In this document: positions 1-8,904 of the stretch, in pieces
Layout: every line of letters starts with the position of its first letter
Numbering within the stretch: the stretch's first letter is position 1
Translations under genes and position numbers: made by a program
Notes under the pieces: generated by a model
Told to the model about the DNA's origin: nothing
Databases searched by the model: none
Seen by the model: only the letters and a program-made list of their open reading frames with translations
Source of the DNA: CALFUK01 sp964398295
GTDB lineage: Bacteria > Bacteroidota > Bacteroidia > Chitinophagales > Saprospiraceae
NCBI GenBank assembly: GCA_964398295.1
Contig: CAYNMW010000002.1
Location: 5,529-69,528, forward strand
Direction of reading: 5' to 3'
Length of the DNA stretch: 64,000 nt

Positions 1-132
1 TCCAAGGTCAACAATCTCTTTTATCTGTTTTGAATAATGAACTAGCATTGCGGGATCAATACCAAAGTCGTTCTTTCCCATCAAGGATTCTCCACTCAAC
101 TTTAGGAGGATTCTTTTGTATTTAAGCGCCAT
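1..132 (-). CDS. pyrH: UMP kinase, N-terminal part (runs off window)
   Basis: Only the first 44 codons lie in the window, read leftwards from an ATG at 132. The product begins MALKYKRILLKLSGES, the glycine-rich N-terminal strand and loop of bacterial UMP kinase (amino-acid kinase fold), which phosphorylates UMP to UDP with ATP. It follows rpsB-tsf, a common bacterial gene order. Here a terminator after tsf and a separate promoter at 185-215 suggest mainly independent transcription. The identification rests on the N-terminal motif and context; the catalytic core is outside the window. Confidence 0.9.
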   Translation of the reverse strand, partial: MALKYKRILLKLSGESLMGKNDFGIDPAMLVHYSKQIKEIVDLG

Positions 133-184
133 ATAATTACTTCAATCTAGTGTTTTCTTATCTGGCAGATTTCTTATTCTATGC

Positions 185-215
185 CAAATGTAACTAAATC
201 AATGCTTCGCTTCAA
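185..215 (-). promoter_or_regulatory. Bacteroidota-type promoter of pyrH
   Basis: On the minus strand TTG (215-213) is followed after 20 nt by TACATTTG (192-185), matching the Bacteroidota -33/-7 consensus TTTG-N19-TAnnTTTG. The predicted transcription start is near 180, giving a leader of about 48 nt before the pyrH ATG at 132. Confidence 0.6.
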
Positions 216-260
216 TAGGAAACAAAAAAAATAGTCCTGCTTGAGCTATTATGTCGAGGC

Positions 261-302
261 AAAAACACAAAAAGCGTCTCCGAAATTAATCAGAGACGCT
301 TT
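261..302 (-). terminator. Rho-independent terminator after tsf
   Basis: A perfect 10-bp stem (AAAGCGTCTC at 271-280, GAGACGCTTT at 293-302) is followed on the minus strand by the T-rich run TTTTTGTGTTTTTG. It lies 36 bases past the tsf stop and should end the ribosomal-protein/tsf transcript before pyrH. Confidence 0.85.
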
Positions 303-337
303 CTCTATATCTTCTTTCTTAAGAATAGCCTTGAAAA

Positions 338-1315
338 TTATCCTACGGCTACTCGTTTAAATTCTACTACTGATGCATCTGCATTGAAATCCGCAATTGC
401 TGCTTCGACACTTTTACTGTCGTCTAATGCATAGTTCTGATTCAATAAACAGTGCTCCTTATCCAGAAGTGTATTATCTGCTACAAATCTCTCTAACTTA
501 CCTGGAAGGATCTTATCCCAGATCTGCTCAGGCTTACCTTCTGCTTTCAACTCTTCTCTGATTCCATCAGCAGCTGCAGCCATTACATCCTCTGTGAGTT
601 GAGTCTGACTAACAAACTTTGGTACGTTTAGAAGATGCTTTCCTAAACGTTCGCGCTCTTCATTTTCTATTTTGATTTGATTCTGATATGCTTCCGTTTC
701 TTTAGCTATATAATCTGCTTCGAACTGAGTATAGTGAAGTATAGACGGACTCATCGCAGCTATGTGCATAGCCATTCCTTTGAAGAACTGATCTGCACCT
801 TCTTTTCCACCATCTTTATATGATACCAATACACCTATCTTCGAACCTGCGTGTATATATGATGCTATGTTTTCACCTTCTAAAAGTTCATACTTAGCGG
901 CTTCTATCTTTTCACCTATTTTTCCCGTATGGTCTATCAGTTTATCTCCAATTGTAGCACCATCTAGTGGAAGTGCAAGAAGAGCTTCTTTATCTGCAGG
1001 AAAATTTTCCAATGCTGTATTCGCTATACTTTTAACGAATTGTTGGAAGTCTTCATTCTTCGCTACGAAATCTGTTTCGCAACTTATACTCACTACTATA
1101 CCTTTCGTGTTATCATCATTGGTTAAGGCTACTACCACACCTTCATTGGCTTCTCTGTCTGCTCTTTTAGCAGCTACTTTCTGACCTTTCTTTCTAAGAT
1201 AATCTATCGCACCATCCAAATCTCCACCGGATTCTGTAAGGGCTTTTTTGCAATCCATCATCCCTGCTCCAGTCATGTCCCTCAACTTCTTGACGTCTTG
1301 TGCTGAAATACTCAT
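338..1315 (-). CDS. tsf: Elongation factor Ts
   Basis: EF-Ts is the guanine-nucleotide exchange factor that regenerates EF-Tu-GTP in the cytosol. The 325-residue product has the N-terminal UBA-like domain (about residues 1-55, with LRDMTGAGMMDCKKAL) and the EF-Tu-contacting signature TDFVAKN at residues 81-87. The rest is the duplicated core; the length is within the long form seen in Bacteroidota. It is the last gene of a minus-strand cluster after rpsB (34-nt gap) and is followed by a strong terminator. The ATG at 1315 fits the family N-terminus. Confidence 0.97.
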   Translation of the reverse strand: MSISAQDVKKLRDMTGAGMMDCKKALTESGGDLDGAIDYLRKKGQKVAAKRADREANEGVVVALTNDDNTKGIVVSISCETDFVAKNEDFQQFVKSIANTALENFPADKEALLALPLDGATIGDKLIDHTGKIGEKIEAAKYELLEGENIASYIHAGSKIGVLVSYKDGGKEGADQFFKGMAMHIAAMSPSILHYTQFEADYIAKETEAYQNQIKIENEERERLGKHLLNVPKFVSQTQLTEDVMAAAADGIREELKAEGKPEQIWDKILPGKLERFVADNTLLDKEHCLLNQNYALDDSKSVEAAIADFNADASVVEFKRVAVG

Positions 1316-1349
1316 TTGTTACAATTTTAGCTTTTAAAAAATTTAGTTC

Positions 1350-2069
1350 TTAGGCAGTTGCTGCCGTTTCCTCTTTCATTTTCTTTCTTTCCGCAAGACC
1401 TTCTCCGATTGCGTCAACCACATATTGTGTCACAACTTTGATCGACTTAGATGCATCGTCATTTGCAGGAATTGGAAAATCAACTTCATTCGGATCAGAA
1501 TTGGTATCCACCATCGCGAATGTCTTTATATTTAGCTTCGTCGCTTCTTTGATCGCAATATGCTCATGTACCGTATCTACAATAAAAATTGCAGCAGGTA
1601 ATCTGTTCAACTTTGCAATCCCACTAAGTACCTTTTCCAATTTTGCTTTTTCTCTTGAAAGAGTTAGTTTTTCTTTCTTTGTTAAAGACGTAGCTCTTCC
1701 ATCGCCTAACATCTTTTCGATGTTTTGCATCTTCTTGACTGATCTACGGATGGTAGCAAAATTTGTCATCATTCCTCCTAACCATCTGTCTGTGACGTAT
1801 GGCATGTTTACACTTTCTGCAGCTTCTCTCACGATGTCTCTTGCTTGTTTTTTGGTTGCAACAAACATGATCTTTCTTCCTGACTTTGCAATTTGCTTCA
1901 TTACTGATGCTGCTTTTTCCATGCATTCCATCGTTCGATTCAAATCGATGATGTGAATTCCCTTTCTTTCCATGAAAATGTAAGGCTTCATCTTTGGATT
2001 CCACTTTTTTCTCATGTGGCCAAAGTGAGCACCTGCATCTAACAATTCTTTATATTCTGGCTTATTCAT
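1350..2069 (-). CDS. rpsB: 30S ribosomal protein S2
   Basis: Structural protein of the small ribosomal subunit. The 239-residue product starts MNKPEYKELLDAGAHFGHM, and the segment LLDAGAHFGH is the S2 signature near the N-terminus. DRWLGGMMTNF (around residues 92-102) and IDTVHEH/IKEATKLN-like segments follow. The C-terminus ends in a charged, alanine-rich tail typical of Bacteroidota S2. It lies between rpsI (32-nt gap) and tsf in the classic rplM-rpsI-rpsB-tsf order, all on one strand, so a shared transcript is expected. Confidence 0.97.
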   Translation of the reverse strand: MNKPEYKELLDAGAHFGHMRKKWNPKMKPYIFMERKGIHIIDLNRTMECMEKAASVMKQIAKSGRKIMFVATKKQARDIVREAAESVNMPYVTDRWLGGMMTNFATIRRSVKKMQNIEKMLGDGRATSLTKKEKLTLSREKAKLEKVLSGIAKLNRLPAAIFIVDTVHEHIAIKEATKLNIKTFAMVDTNSDPNEVDFPIPANDDASKSIKVVTQYVVDAIGEGLAERKKMKEETAATA

Positions 2070-2101
2070 TTTTTCTAATTAATAGATATGATAATAATGC
2101 A

Positions 2102-2488
2102 TTAACGTTTAGAGAACTGGAAGCTCTTTCTTGCTTTCGGCTTACCATATTTCTTACGTTCAACAACTCTGGCATCCCTCATTAGGTATTTCTTATCCTT
2201 TAAAGGTTTTCTGAAATCTTCATTCAACTGAACGAGTGCTCTGGAGATAGCCATTCTGATTGCTTCAGCTTGACCTTTGAATCCACCGCCTGATACATTG
2301 ACTTTGATGTCGTACTGATTTTCCGTCTCAACGGTCTTCATCGGATCCGTTATCGTCAGTTGCATATTTGGAGTAGGGAAATAGTCTTTATAATCTTTTC
2401 CGTTCACCGTAATTTCACCAGATCCTGCCTTCATATATATTCTGGCAACAGCTGCTTTTCGGCGACCGATTGTATTAATCATGTCCAT
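2102..2488 (-). CDS. rpsI: 30S ribosomal protein S9
   Basis: Small-subunit protein whose C-terminal tail reaches the P-site tRNA. The 128-residue product has the S9 features TIGRRKAAVARIYMKAGSG near the N-terminus, GGGFKGQAEAIRMAISRAL in the middle, and the invariant terminal tripeptide SKR. The start ATG at 2488 lies 2 nt from the rplM stop, indicating translational coupling in a rplM-rpsI pair as in most bacteria. Confidence 0.97.
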   Translation of the reverse strand: MDMINTIGRRKAAVARIYMKAGSGEITVNGKDYKDYFPTPNMQLTITDPMKTVETENQYDIKVNVSGGGFKGQAEAIRMAISRALVQLNEDFRKPLKDKKYLMRDARVVERKKYGKPKARKSFQFSKR

Positions 2489-2490
2489 AA

Positions 2491-2937
2491 TTAGGATAAT
2501 TTAAGTTCTTCAGGTTTTTGCGCACCATGAGGATGCTCGCCGCCTGCATAAACAAATAACTTCTTAAACATCGCTCTACCTAATCTATTTTTAGGAAGCA
2601 TGCCTCTTACTGCATTCTCTACAACAAAGAATGGTTTCTTTTCCATTGCTTCTCTTGCAGTTCTGCTTTTCTGACCACCTGGATATCCAGAATATCGGAG
2701 ATACTTTTTGTTATCCATTTTTGTACCAGTGAATCTGACTTTGTCTGCATTGATGACAATGACATAATCACCTGTATCCACATGTGGTGTATATTGAGGT
2801 TTGTGTTTTCCTCTAAGAATAGAGGCTATCGTCGTACACATACGTCCGACGATCTGACCTTCACCATCTATGATGTGCCACTTGCGGTCAATTTCGTGCT
2901 TTTTAGCACTTTGAGTTTTATAACTTAATGTCTTCAC
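2491..2937 (-). CDS. rplM: 50S ribosomal protein L13
   Basis: Early-assembling large-subunit protein. The 148-residue product contains the L13 hallmarks: RKWHIIDGEGQIVGRMCTTI near the N-terminus, HVDTGDYVIVINADKVRFTG in the middle, and AVRGMLPKNRLGRAMFKKL with YAGGEHPHGAQKP near the end. It is the promoter-proximal gene of the cluster: an almost perfect Bacteroidota promoter sits 50-80 bases upstream, with no other gene between. The start ATG matches the family N-terminus. Confidence 0.97.
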   Translation of the reverse strand: MKTLSYKTQSAKKHEIDRKWHIIDGEGQIVGRMCTTIASILRGKHKPQYTPHVDTGDYVIVINADKVRFTGTKMDNKKYLRYSGYPGGQKSRTAREAMEKKPFFVVENAVRGMLPKNRLGRAMFKKLFVYAGGEHPHGAQKPEELKLS

Positions 2938-2986
2938 TGTACTTTCGTTTAGACTGAATTAATGATCCAATTTTTCAAAAGGAATG

Positions 2987-3017
2987 CAAATGTACGCTAC
3001 TTTCGTACTTATGCAAA
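2987..3017 (-). promoter_or_regulatory. Consensus Bacteroidota promoter of the rplM-rpsI-rpsB-tsf cluster
   Basis: On the minus strand TTTG (3017-3014) is followed by exactly 19 nt and then TACATTTG (2994-2987), an exact match to the Bacteroidota sigma-A consensus TTTG-N19-TAnnTTTG. The predicted start is near 2982, leaving about 45 nt of leader before rplM. Confidence 0.8.
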
Positions 3018-3184
3018 GTTTTTGATAGACAATTTTCATGCCTTGCATTCATAACTCGTTGATTATCAGTAAAAATTTCGCATAAAAATTTGCAAAGAAG
3101 TCAAAGACCTTTTGCTCAGTACTCTAGCTTGACTTGAGTCGAAGGTGTTTCACCTATCGATGGCTTTTAGTAATTTCACCTCCC

Positions 3185-3889
3185 GTGAGCAAATTATACA
3201 TCATCCCTTGCCCAATTGCAGAAGAGGACCCAATCCGTACCCTTCCCGTTTCTACAATTGAAGTCATTCACCAGTTGAAACACTTTGTGGTAGAACGGGC
3301 CAAGACTGCAAGGAGGTTTATTAAACTCACCCAACCACCTTATGCCATTTCAGAAATCAATGTGGCAGAAATGGACAAACATGATCAGTATGGAATTCCA
3401 GAAGAGGTAATGACATGGGCAGGTGCAGGAGAAAACATCGGACTGCTTTCTGAAGCTGGTTGCCCATGTGTAGCAGACCCAGGTTTTCATGTAGTGCGAA
3501 TATTTAGAGAGAGAGGCTATAGAATCGTACCATTAGTTGGTCCTTCTTCGTTGTTATTGGCTCTTATGGCATCGGGATTGAATGGACAAGCATTTACCTT
3601 CCATGGTTATTTGCCAATTGAAGAGAACAATAAAAAACAACTCATTCGCAAAATGGAAACAGTTGCCTTGAAGGATAATTATGCTCAAATGGTGATTGAA
3701 ACACCGTATCGAAATCAAAAATTATTTAGCTCATTCTGCAAATTTTTGCAAGCAGAAACACTGCTCCACATTTCTTTAGATTTGACAGGTGAGAGCGAAT
3801 ATTGTGAATCGAAAAGTGTAAAAGAATGGATAAAAAGTGGAATGCAATTTCCCAAAAGCCCAGCAATATTTATCATTGGTAAAAAGTAG
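3185..3889 (+). CDS. RsmI-like SAM-dependent methyltransferase (tetrapyrrole methylase fold)
   Basis: From a GTG start at 3185 the product is about 234 residues and begins (M)SKLYIIPCPIAEEDP, matching the first strand of the family. The SEAGCPCVADPG segment corresponds to the SDAGTPLISDPG SAM-binding loop of RsmI, the 2'-O-methyltransferase of 16S rRNA C1402. VPLVGPSSLLLALMASGL is the next conserved block. Bacteroidota carry such shortened RsmI relatives, so the exact rRNA target is inferred. A TTG at 3134 would add 17 residues with no family match. A GNAT gene follows after 6 nt, suggesting co-transcription. Confidence 0.8.
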   Translation: MSKLYIIPCPIAEEDPIRTLPVSTIEVIHQLKHFVVERAKTARRFIKLTQPPYAISEINVAEMDKHDQYGIPEEVMTWAGAGENIGLLSEAGCPCVADPGFHVVRIFRERGYRIVPLVGPSSLLLALMASGLNGQAFTFHGYLPIEENNKKQLIRKMETVALKDNYAQMVIETPYRNQKLFSSFCKFLQAETLLHISLDLTGESEYCESKSVKEWIKSGMQFPKSPAIFIIGKK

Positions 3890-3895
3890 AAAGAC

Positions 3896-4375
3896 ATGAT
3901 TGAGACCATCATAGCAGATTTGAAAAAAGAAAGATACGCCCAGGATTTCATGACAGTTCTTAATGACTACGCAGAGGATCCAATGGGAGGAGGTGCTCCA
4001 TTAACTGATTTTGTCAAACACAATTTGATTAGCAAATTGGTCAATCTGGATAATCACTTTGTCGTCTTATGTTATGTAGATGAACAGATTGCAGGCATTT
4101 CTAATTGCTTCTATGGATTTAGCTCGTTCAAAGCAAAGCCACTGATTAACATTCATGATTTTGCCATTCTACCTCAATTTAGAGGACGAGGTTTATCTAA
4201 AGTTCTGCTAGAAAAAGTGGAAGATGTAGCCAGACAAAATGATTGTTGTAAAATCACACTCGAGGTATTGGAAAACAATGACAAAGCCAAACGCGTGTAT
4301 CAGGCATTTGGCTTTGAAGGATATGAGTTAAATCCAGAAATGGGTAAGGCCATTTTCTGGCAAAAAAATTTGTGA
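3896..4375 (+). CDS. GNAT family N-acetyltransferase
   Basis: Predicted cytosolic acetyltransferase of 159 residues that uses acetyl-CoA; the substrate is unknown. The acetyl-CoA pyrophosphate loop is visible as LPQFRGRGLSKVLLEKVE (R-G-R-G-L-S matches Q/R-x-x-G-x-G/A), preceded by the strand INIHDFAI and followed by the C-terminal block CCKITLEVLENNDKAKRVYQAFGF, which is characteristic of GNAT enzymes. The ATG lies 6 nt after the methyltransferase stop, so the two are probably co-transcribed. It converges with the next gene, only one base apart. Confidence 0.85.
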   Translation: MIETIIADLKKERYAQDFMTVLNDYAEDPMGGGAPLTDFVKHNLISKLVNLDNHFVVLCYVDEQIAGISNCFYGFSSFKAKPLINIHDFAILPQFRGRGLSKVLLEKVEDVARQNDCCKITLEVLENNDKAKRVYQAFGFEGYELNPEMGKAIFWQKNL

Positions 4376-4376
4376 T

Positions 4377-4871
4377 TTACTTTTCGGGAATTTCCAATGT
4401 GTCATTAAAATCAGGTAAATACAATTTCAAACTATTTTCATTGTAAAAGGACAGATCTATAAACTTCCAATTCTCACCGTCATCTTGAGATGCAGCAAGT
4501 AAATTGATAGGATTATCAAAGGAGTCCTCTCCTAATTTTAATTTCAGGTTCCCAGACAGTATACAATGAAGTTCATCACCAGCCTTTACGACATCTGAAG
4601 GTTCTTCAAAATCTACACCTTCAATTGTTACTCCCATTGTAGAGTAAGTTTGGATTTGTGAACCGATAATGTCTCTCATCAATTCTTTGCCTCCGCCCAT
4701 CTCGATAATGTTTGGATGCATCGCATTCATATAGGCATCTACATCCAACTGCTTTTGTGCATTTGTCACCTTATTGGCATCAGACAAAATAGCATCTGTG
4801 TAAATGTTTTGTGCCTCAACACCAACAACGAGTAGAGAGAAAAAAAGAATGAGCTGGTAAATCTTATTCAT
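4377..4871 (-). CDS. Small secreted protein, unknown function
   Basis: A 164-residue product with a clear Sec signal peptide (MNKIYQLILFFSLLVVGVEA, cleavage before Gln-Asn), so it is periplasmic or exported. The mature part has alternating helix/strand character with the segment DVDAYMNAMHPNIIEMGGG, resembling the start of NTF2-like/SnoaL-fold domains, but I cannot name a family. It lies directly downstream of two OmpH/Skp genes on the same strand (27-nt gap), so it may share their transcript and have an envelope role. Confidence 0.65.
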   Translation of the reverse strand: MNKIYQLILFFSLLVVGVEAQNIYTDAILSDANKVTNAQKQLDVDAYMNAMHPNIIEMGGGKELMRDIIGSQIQTYSTMGVTIEGVDFEEPSDVVKAGDELHCILSGNLKLKLGEDSFDNPINLLAASQDDGENWKFIDLSFYNENSLKLYLPDFNDTLEIPEK

Positions 4872-4898
4872 TGATATAGGTTGTAACTAAGGACGGAT

Positions 4899-5411
4899 TT
4901 ATAATCCAAGTTTTGACTTAACTAAACTGCTGACATCAGTTGTATCGTCAGCATAAAGGATGACACCTAGACTTGCGTCAAAAATGTATTGGTATCCATT
5001 TTCTGCAGCTACAGCATTAATAGCATTCTGTATTTTATCTCTGATTGGTTTCAACAAAGTTTCACTTTTATCAATGATCTTTTGTTGACTCTCTTGCTCA
5101 AATTGAGCAATCTGTACTTCTTCTGATTGTAGTGACTGAGCCTCTACTTCCAACTGTTTAGGAGATAATTCTCCCTGTGTTCTTTTCTGCTCAAGTGACT
5201 GATATTTTGTTTGCAATTTTTTCACCATTTCCTCTCCTTTCTTTTGAAGTTGAGTTTTGTAGGTTTCAATATTGGCATTGGCTTCTCTTACTTCAGCCAT
5301 GTTTTGGATCAATTCCTGCGAATTAATGTAGCCAAACTTTTGAGCCTGCAGCTGAAAGCTTGCAATCATCACAAAAGCTAGCGTCAAAATCTTTGTCATG
5401 GATATTTTCAT
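4899..5411 (-). CDS. OmpH/Skp family periplasmic chaperone (second copy)
   Basis: A 170-residue protein with a signal peptide (MKISMTKILTLAFVMIASFQLQAQ) and the Skp pattern: KFGYINSQELIQNMAEV after cleavage, a long charged coiled coil (about residues 40-115, rich in K, E and Q), then ISPI/LLKPIRDKIQNAINAVA and a terminal beta strand. Skp trimers hold unfolded outer-membrane proteins in the periplasm for delivery to the BAM complex. It follows a paralogue by 27 nt; such tandem pairs are common in Bacteroidota, usually near bamA, which is not seen here. Confidence 0.9.
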   Translation of the reverse strand: MKISMTKILTLAFVMIASFQLQAQKFGYINSQELIQNMAEVREANANIETYKTQLQKKGEEMVKKLQTKYQSLEQKRTQGELSPKQLEVEAQSLQSEEVQIAQFEQESQQKIIDKSETLLKPIRDKIQNAINAVAAENGYQYIFDASLGVILYADDTTDVSSLVKSKLGL

Positions 5412-5438
5412 AGTTTCTTTATTTGACTAATTAATTAT

Positions 5439-5954
5439 TTATCTGATTCCTAATCTCTTTTTAATGATATCGGTTTTGTCATATTGTTCACTAGCAAATA
5501 AAATACCTGCAGAAGAACTTTTGTCTAACATGATATCGATGCCTTTCTCTGAAGCATAAGACGAGATTTCTCTAAATACTTTTTCCTGGATCGGACTTAC
5601 CAGTTGTTGTCTTCGCAAAAACAACTCCCCTTCAGGTCCAAATTTTGCTCGCTGTAATTCTCTTACTTGTGCTTCACGCTGTGTGATGTCACCTTCTCTT
5701 CTTTTTTTCATTTCATCAGAAAGCAATACCTGCTCAGCCTGATATTTGTTATACATACTCTTAATCTTGTCGTATTCTTTTGCGATCTCCTGATTCCAGT
5801 CAGCGGCAAGTTTATCAAGATTGTCCTGCGCATCGAGGAACTCATCCATGTTATCAAGAATATTGGTAACGTCAACAATTGCAACTGATTGAGCAGAAAT
5901 TGTGACTAAAGCTAGTAAGCTAAACAGAGAAGAATAGATTAATTTTCTAAACAT
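5439..5954 (-). CDS. OmpH/Skp family periplasmic chaperone (first copy)
   Basis: A 171-residue secreted protein (signal peptide MFRKLIYSSLFSLLALVTISA) with the same architecture as its downstream neighbour: SVAIVDVTNILDNMDEF, a central Lys/Glu coiled coil, the QREAQVRELQRAKFGPEGELFLRRQQL block and SPIQEKVFREISSYASEKGIDIMLD at the end. It is predicted to act as a trimeric periplasmic holdase for outer-membrane proteins. It is first in the minus-strand set, with a -7 promoter element 34-41 bases upstream, and diverges from nadB. Confidence 0.9.
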   Translation of the reverse strand: MFRKLIYSSLFSLLALVTISAQSVAIVDVTNILDNMDEFLDAQDNLDKLAADWNQEIAKEYDKIKSMYNKYQAEQVLLSDEMKKRREGDITQREAQVRELQRAKFGPEGELFLRRQQLVSPIQEKVFREISSYASEKGIDIMLDKSSSAGILFASEQYDKTDIIKKRLGIR

Positions 5955-5987
5955 TATCTTGTAATTTGAGGTCTATAAAAACGACTG

Positions 5988-5995
5988 CAAAAATA
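5988..5995 (-). promoter_or_regulatory. -7 element upstream of the ompH/skp pair
   Basis: The minus strand reads TATTTTTG, matching TAnnTTTG. No good -33 TTTG is seen at 19-nt spacing. The predicted start is near 5983, giving a 28-nt leader. Confidence 0.45.
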
Positions 5996-6130
5996 CCTAA
6001 AACTCAATTAGGACTTTACAGTTATCAAAGAAACATTTATAATTGACTGATAATCGCATTTATATATTGCTTTAACTATTGTTTAACTGGCGGTATTAAT
6101 GCTTTTTAACACACTGATTTTGAGATAGAA

Positions 6131-7732
6131 ATGCAAAAAACAGACATACTAATTATTGGCGCAGGAGTTGCAGGCGCATCAACTGCAATTCGTTTGGCTC
6201 AGAAAAGACCTGATCTTAAGATTACCATGCTTACCAAAACGAATACAAAAGAGAGCAACACAAGTTGGGCTCAAGGCGGTATCGCTGCTGTATGGGATTT
6301 GGAAACAGATGACTTTGAGAAACATATTGCAGATACCTTAGATGCAGGTGATGGGATCTGTGATGAAGAAGTAGTCAGAATTGTGGTTGAAGAAGGCCGC
6401 AAGCGAGTCATGGACATTATCGAAATGGGCGCAAGATTTGATAAAGAAGATGATGGCGATTACAATTTGGGTAGAGAAGGAGGACATACAGAAAACAGAA
6501 TCCTTCACTACAAAGACATCACTGGGTGGGAAATCCAACGAACCTTAAATGAACAAGTCAAGAAGTTTGACAACATCGAGATTCTGGAACACTTTTTTGC
6601 AATCGATGTCATCACTCAACACCAACTTGGACGAGTATTAACTAGGTTGTCTCCAAACATTGAGTGCTACGGTGCTTATGTATTGAACAAAGAAAACAAC
6701 GACATTGATGCCATTTTGGCCAAATGCGTCGTCATGTGTACTGGTGGTACTGGACAGATATATCGAAATACAACCAATCCTGTGATTGCAACAGGCGATG
6801 GTATTGCAATGGCTTACCGAGCCAAAGGCAGACTTGCTAATATGGAGTTTGTTCAATTTCATCCAACAGCTTTATACGGTACTGGCGGAGACGAACCAGA
6901 TTTCCTGATATCTGAAGCTGTTCGTGGTTTTGGAGCAATACTGAAGAGACCAGATGGCACAGAATTTATGGATCAATACGATGAACGCAAATCACTAGCG
7001 CCAAGAGATATTGTTGCCCGAGCCATTGACAACGAAATGAAAATCAGCGGTGCTGAACACATGTGCCTTGACTGTCGACACTTGGATCATGAAGAATTTC
7101 TAGAGCATTTTCCCAATATTTATGAAAAGTGCAAAAGTGTAGGAGCTGATCCATTCACTGAGTTAATACCAGTTGTTCCAGCATGTCACTACATGTGCGG
7201 AGGTATTTTAATTGATACCGCTGGAAGAAGTTCAATTAAACATTTATATGCCGCAGGCGAATGTACTTGCAGTGGTTTACATGGAGCAAATCGATTGGCA
7301 TCTAATTCATTGTTGGAAGGACTCGTCTACGGTTATCGAGTGGCTGAAGATATCATAAAGGAGATAGACCAAATTGAACTAAAAGAAGGAATTCCAGATT
7401 GGGATACTGAAGGGACATTACATCCAAAAGAAATGGTCCTCATTACAAGAAGTTGGTCCGAATTGAAAGAGTTGATGAGTTATTATGTTGGAATTGTACG
7501 TACCAATGTTCGTCTCAAAAGAGCAATGGATAGACTCGAACTTCTGTACAATGAGACGGAGCAATTGTATATGTCCACCATACTTTCCCCTCAATTATGT
7601 GAACTGAGAAATCTGATCACCATAGCTTATCTGGTTACAAAAGGAGCACAGATGAGACAAGAAAGTAGAGGCTTGCATTACAACACGGACTTTCCTGAGG
7701 AATATCCGTACGTCGAAACGACATTATTATAA
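6131..7732 (+). CDS. nadB: L-aspartate oxidase
   Basis: FAD enzyme that oxidises L-aspartate to iminoaspartate, the first step of de novo NAD synthesis. The 533-residue product opens with the FAD-binding IIGAGVAGASTAIRLA and has NTSWAQGGIAAVWD (flavin and active-site contact), the substrate region HYKDITGWEIQ, EFVQFHPTALY, and the C-terminal FAD motif AAGECTCSGLHGANRLASNSLLEG. The last feature and the length separate it from succinate dehydrogenase subunits. A glycosyltransferase starts at the very next base after its stop. nadA and nadC are not in the window. Confidence 0.95.
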   Translation: MQKTDILIIGAGVAGASTAIRLAQKRPDLKITMLTKTNTKESNTSWAQGGIAAVWDLETDDFEKHIADTLDAGDGICDEEVVRIVVEEGRKRVMDIIEMGARFDKEDDGDYNLGREGGHTENRILHYKDITGWEIQRTLNEQVKKFDNIEILEHFFAIDVITQHQLGRVLTRLSPNIECYGAYVLNKENNDIDAILAKCVVMCTGGTGQIYRNTTNPVIATGDGIAMAYRAKGRLANMEFVQFHPTALYGTGGDEPDFLISEAVRGFGAILKRPDGTEFMDQYDERKSLAPRDIVARAIDNEMKISGAEHMCLDCRHLDHEEFLEHFPNIYEKCKSVGADPFTELIPVVPACHYMCGGILIDTAGRSSIKHLYAAGECTCSGLHGANRLASNSLLEGLVYGYRVAEDIIKEIDQIELKEGIPDWDTEGTLHPKEMVLITRSWSELKELMSYYVGIVRTNVRLKRAMDRLELLYNETEQLYMSTILSPQLCELRNLITIAYLVTKGAQMRQESRGLHYNTDFPEEYPYVETTLL

Positions 7733-8845
7733 ATGCGTATTGCTGTCAATTGTAGACTTCTACTCGAAAATCGAATGGAAGGAATCGCTGTCTTCAATTG
7801 GGAGATTTGTAGGCGGATGGCAAAGCAGCATGCAGAGCATGAATTCTATTTCTTTTTTGATAGAAAACCATCATCAGCATTCATACAACTAGATAATGTA
7901 ACTTCAGTAATTCTAAGACCTCAGGCCAGACATCCATTATTATGGAAATATTGGTTTGATACTGCATTGACAAATGCACTTAAAAAGCACGAAATAGATG
8001 TCTTTTTCTCGCCAGAATTTTATTTATCTAAGACAAGCTCTATTCCATCAGTGATCGTAACTCATGATTTAGGATTTCTACACTTTCCCGAAACCTACCA
8101 GCAAAGCCATTTGGATTATTTCAACAAACAAGTGCCGTTATTTCTTGATAAGGCGGATCATATAATCGCAGTATCTGAATTTACTAAGCAAGACATAATC
8201 AAATCATATCAAATTAAACAAGAAAAAATTACCATTGCTGGAAATGCCTGCAGGTCGATTTTTAAACAAATAAGTGGTCCAGAAAAAAAGGCAGTTAGAA
8301 AAACCATCGCAAATGGTTCACCATACCACTTATATTTAGGATCCATTCATCCACGCAAGAATGTTCTACGTCTTGTAAATGCATTTAATGTATTTAAAGA
8401 AAAGACGAATCATGAACACAAACTTGTCCTTTACGGTAGATGGGCATTCAAAAACAAACAACTGAAGGAAGCGATTGGACAGTCAGCTTTCCAGAAGGAT
8501 ATTTTGATGTATGGAGATGCCGACATTACTGTAGAGAAAGTTGTCGCGTCAGCTACTTGCCTAGTCTACCCGTCTTTGTACGAAGGATTTGGCATTCCAA
8601 TTTTGGAAGCAATGGCTTGTGGTGTACCAGTCATTACTTCTGATAAGGGAGCGATGAAAGAAGTCGGTGGTGATGCAGCTATTTACATCAACCCAGAAAG
8701 TGTGGAAGACATAGCAAGAGCAATGGAAGGTCAGTGTTTGAATAAAGAAGTGGATAAAGAAAAACTGCTCAAAAACGTATTGCGGTATTCATGGGACAAG
8801 AGTGCAAATCAGATATATCAATCATTGTTGTCTGTCGTAAAATGA
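7733..8845 (+). CDS. GT4-family glycosyltransferase
   Basis: A 370-residue GT-B fold retaining glycosyltransferase, probably cytosolic or membrane-associated, acting in cell-surface polysaccharide or glycolipid assembly; donor and acceptor are unknown. The N-terminal acceptor domain begins MRIAVNCRLLL. The C-terminal donor domain has YLGSIHPRKNVLRLVNAF and the E-x7-E motif in YEGFGIPILEAMACGVPVIT, which binds the nucleotide sugar. Its ATG immediately follows the nadB stop (7730-7732), so it is translated from the nadB transcript although the two jobs are unrelated. Confidence 0.9.
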   Translation: MRIAVNCRLLLENRMEGIAVFNWEICRRMAKQHAEHEFYFFFDRKPSSAFIQLDNVTSVILRPQARHPLLWKYWFDTALTNALKKHEIDVFFSPEFYLSKTSSIPSVIVTHDLGFLHFPETYQQSHLDYFNKQVPLFLDKADHIIAVSEFTKQDIIKSYQIKQEKITIAGNACRSIFKQISGPEKKAVRKTIANGSPYHLYLGSIHPRKNVLRLVNAFNVFKEKTNHEHKLVLYGRWAFKNKQLKEAIGQSAFQKDILMYGDADITVEKVVASATCLVYPSLYEGFGIPILEAMACGVPVITSDKGAMKEVGGDAAIYINPESVEDIARAMEGQCLNKEVDKEKLLKNVLRYSWDKSANQIYQSLLSVVK

Positions 8846-8904
8846 AACATTAAAAGACATATCAAAATTCGTAGGCTTAGCTTCTAAGTCCTGAAGGGAC
8901 GCCA

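Noticed and set aside
867..2185. Plus-strand ORFs opposite tsf, rpsB and rpsI
   Set aside because: They mirror strongly conserved minus-strand genes and encode hydrophobic or Ser-rich products with no family similarity.
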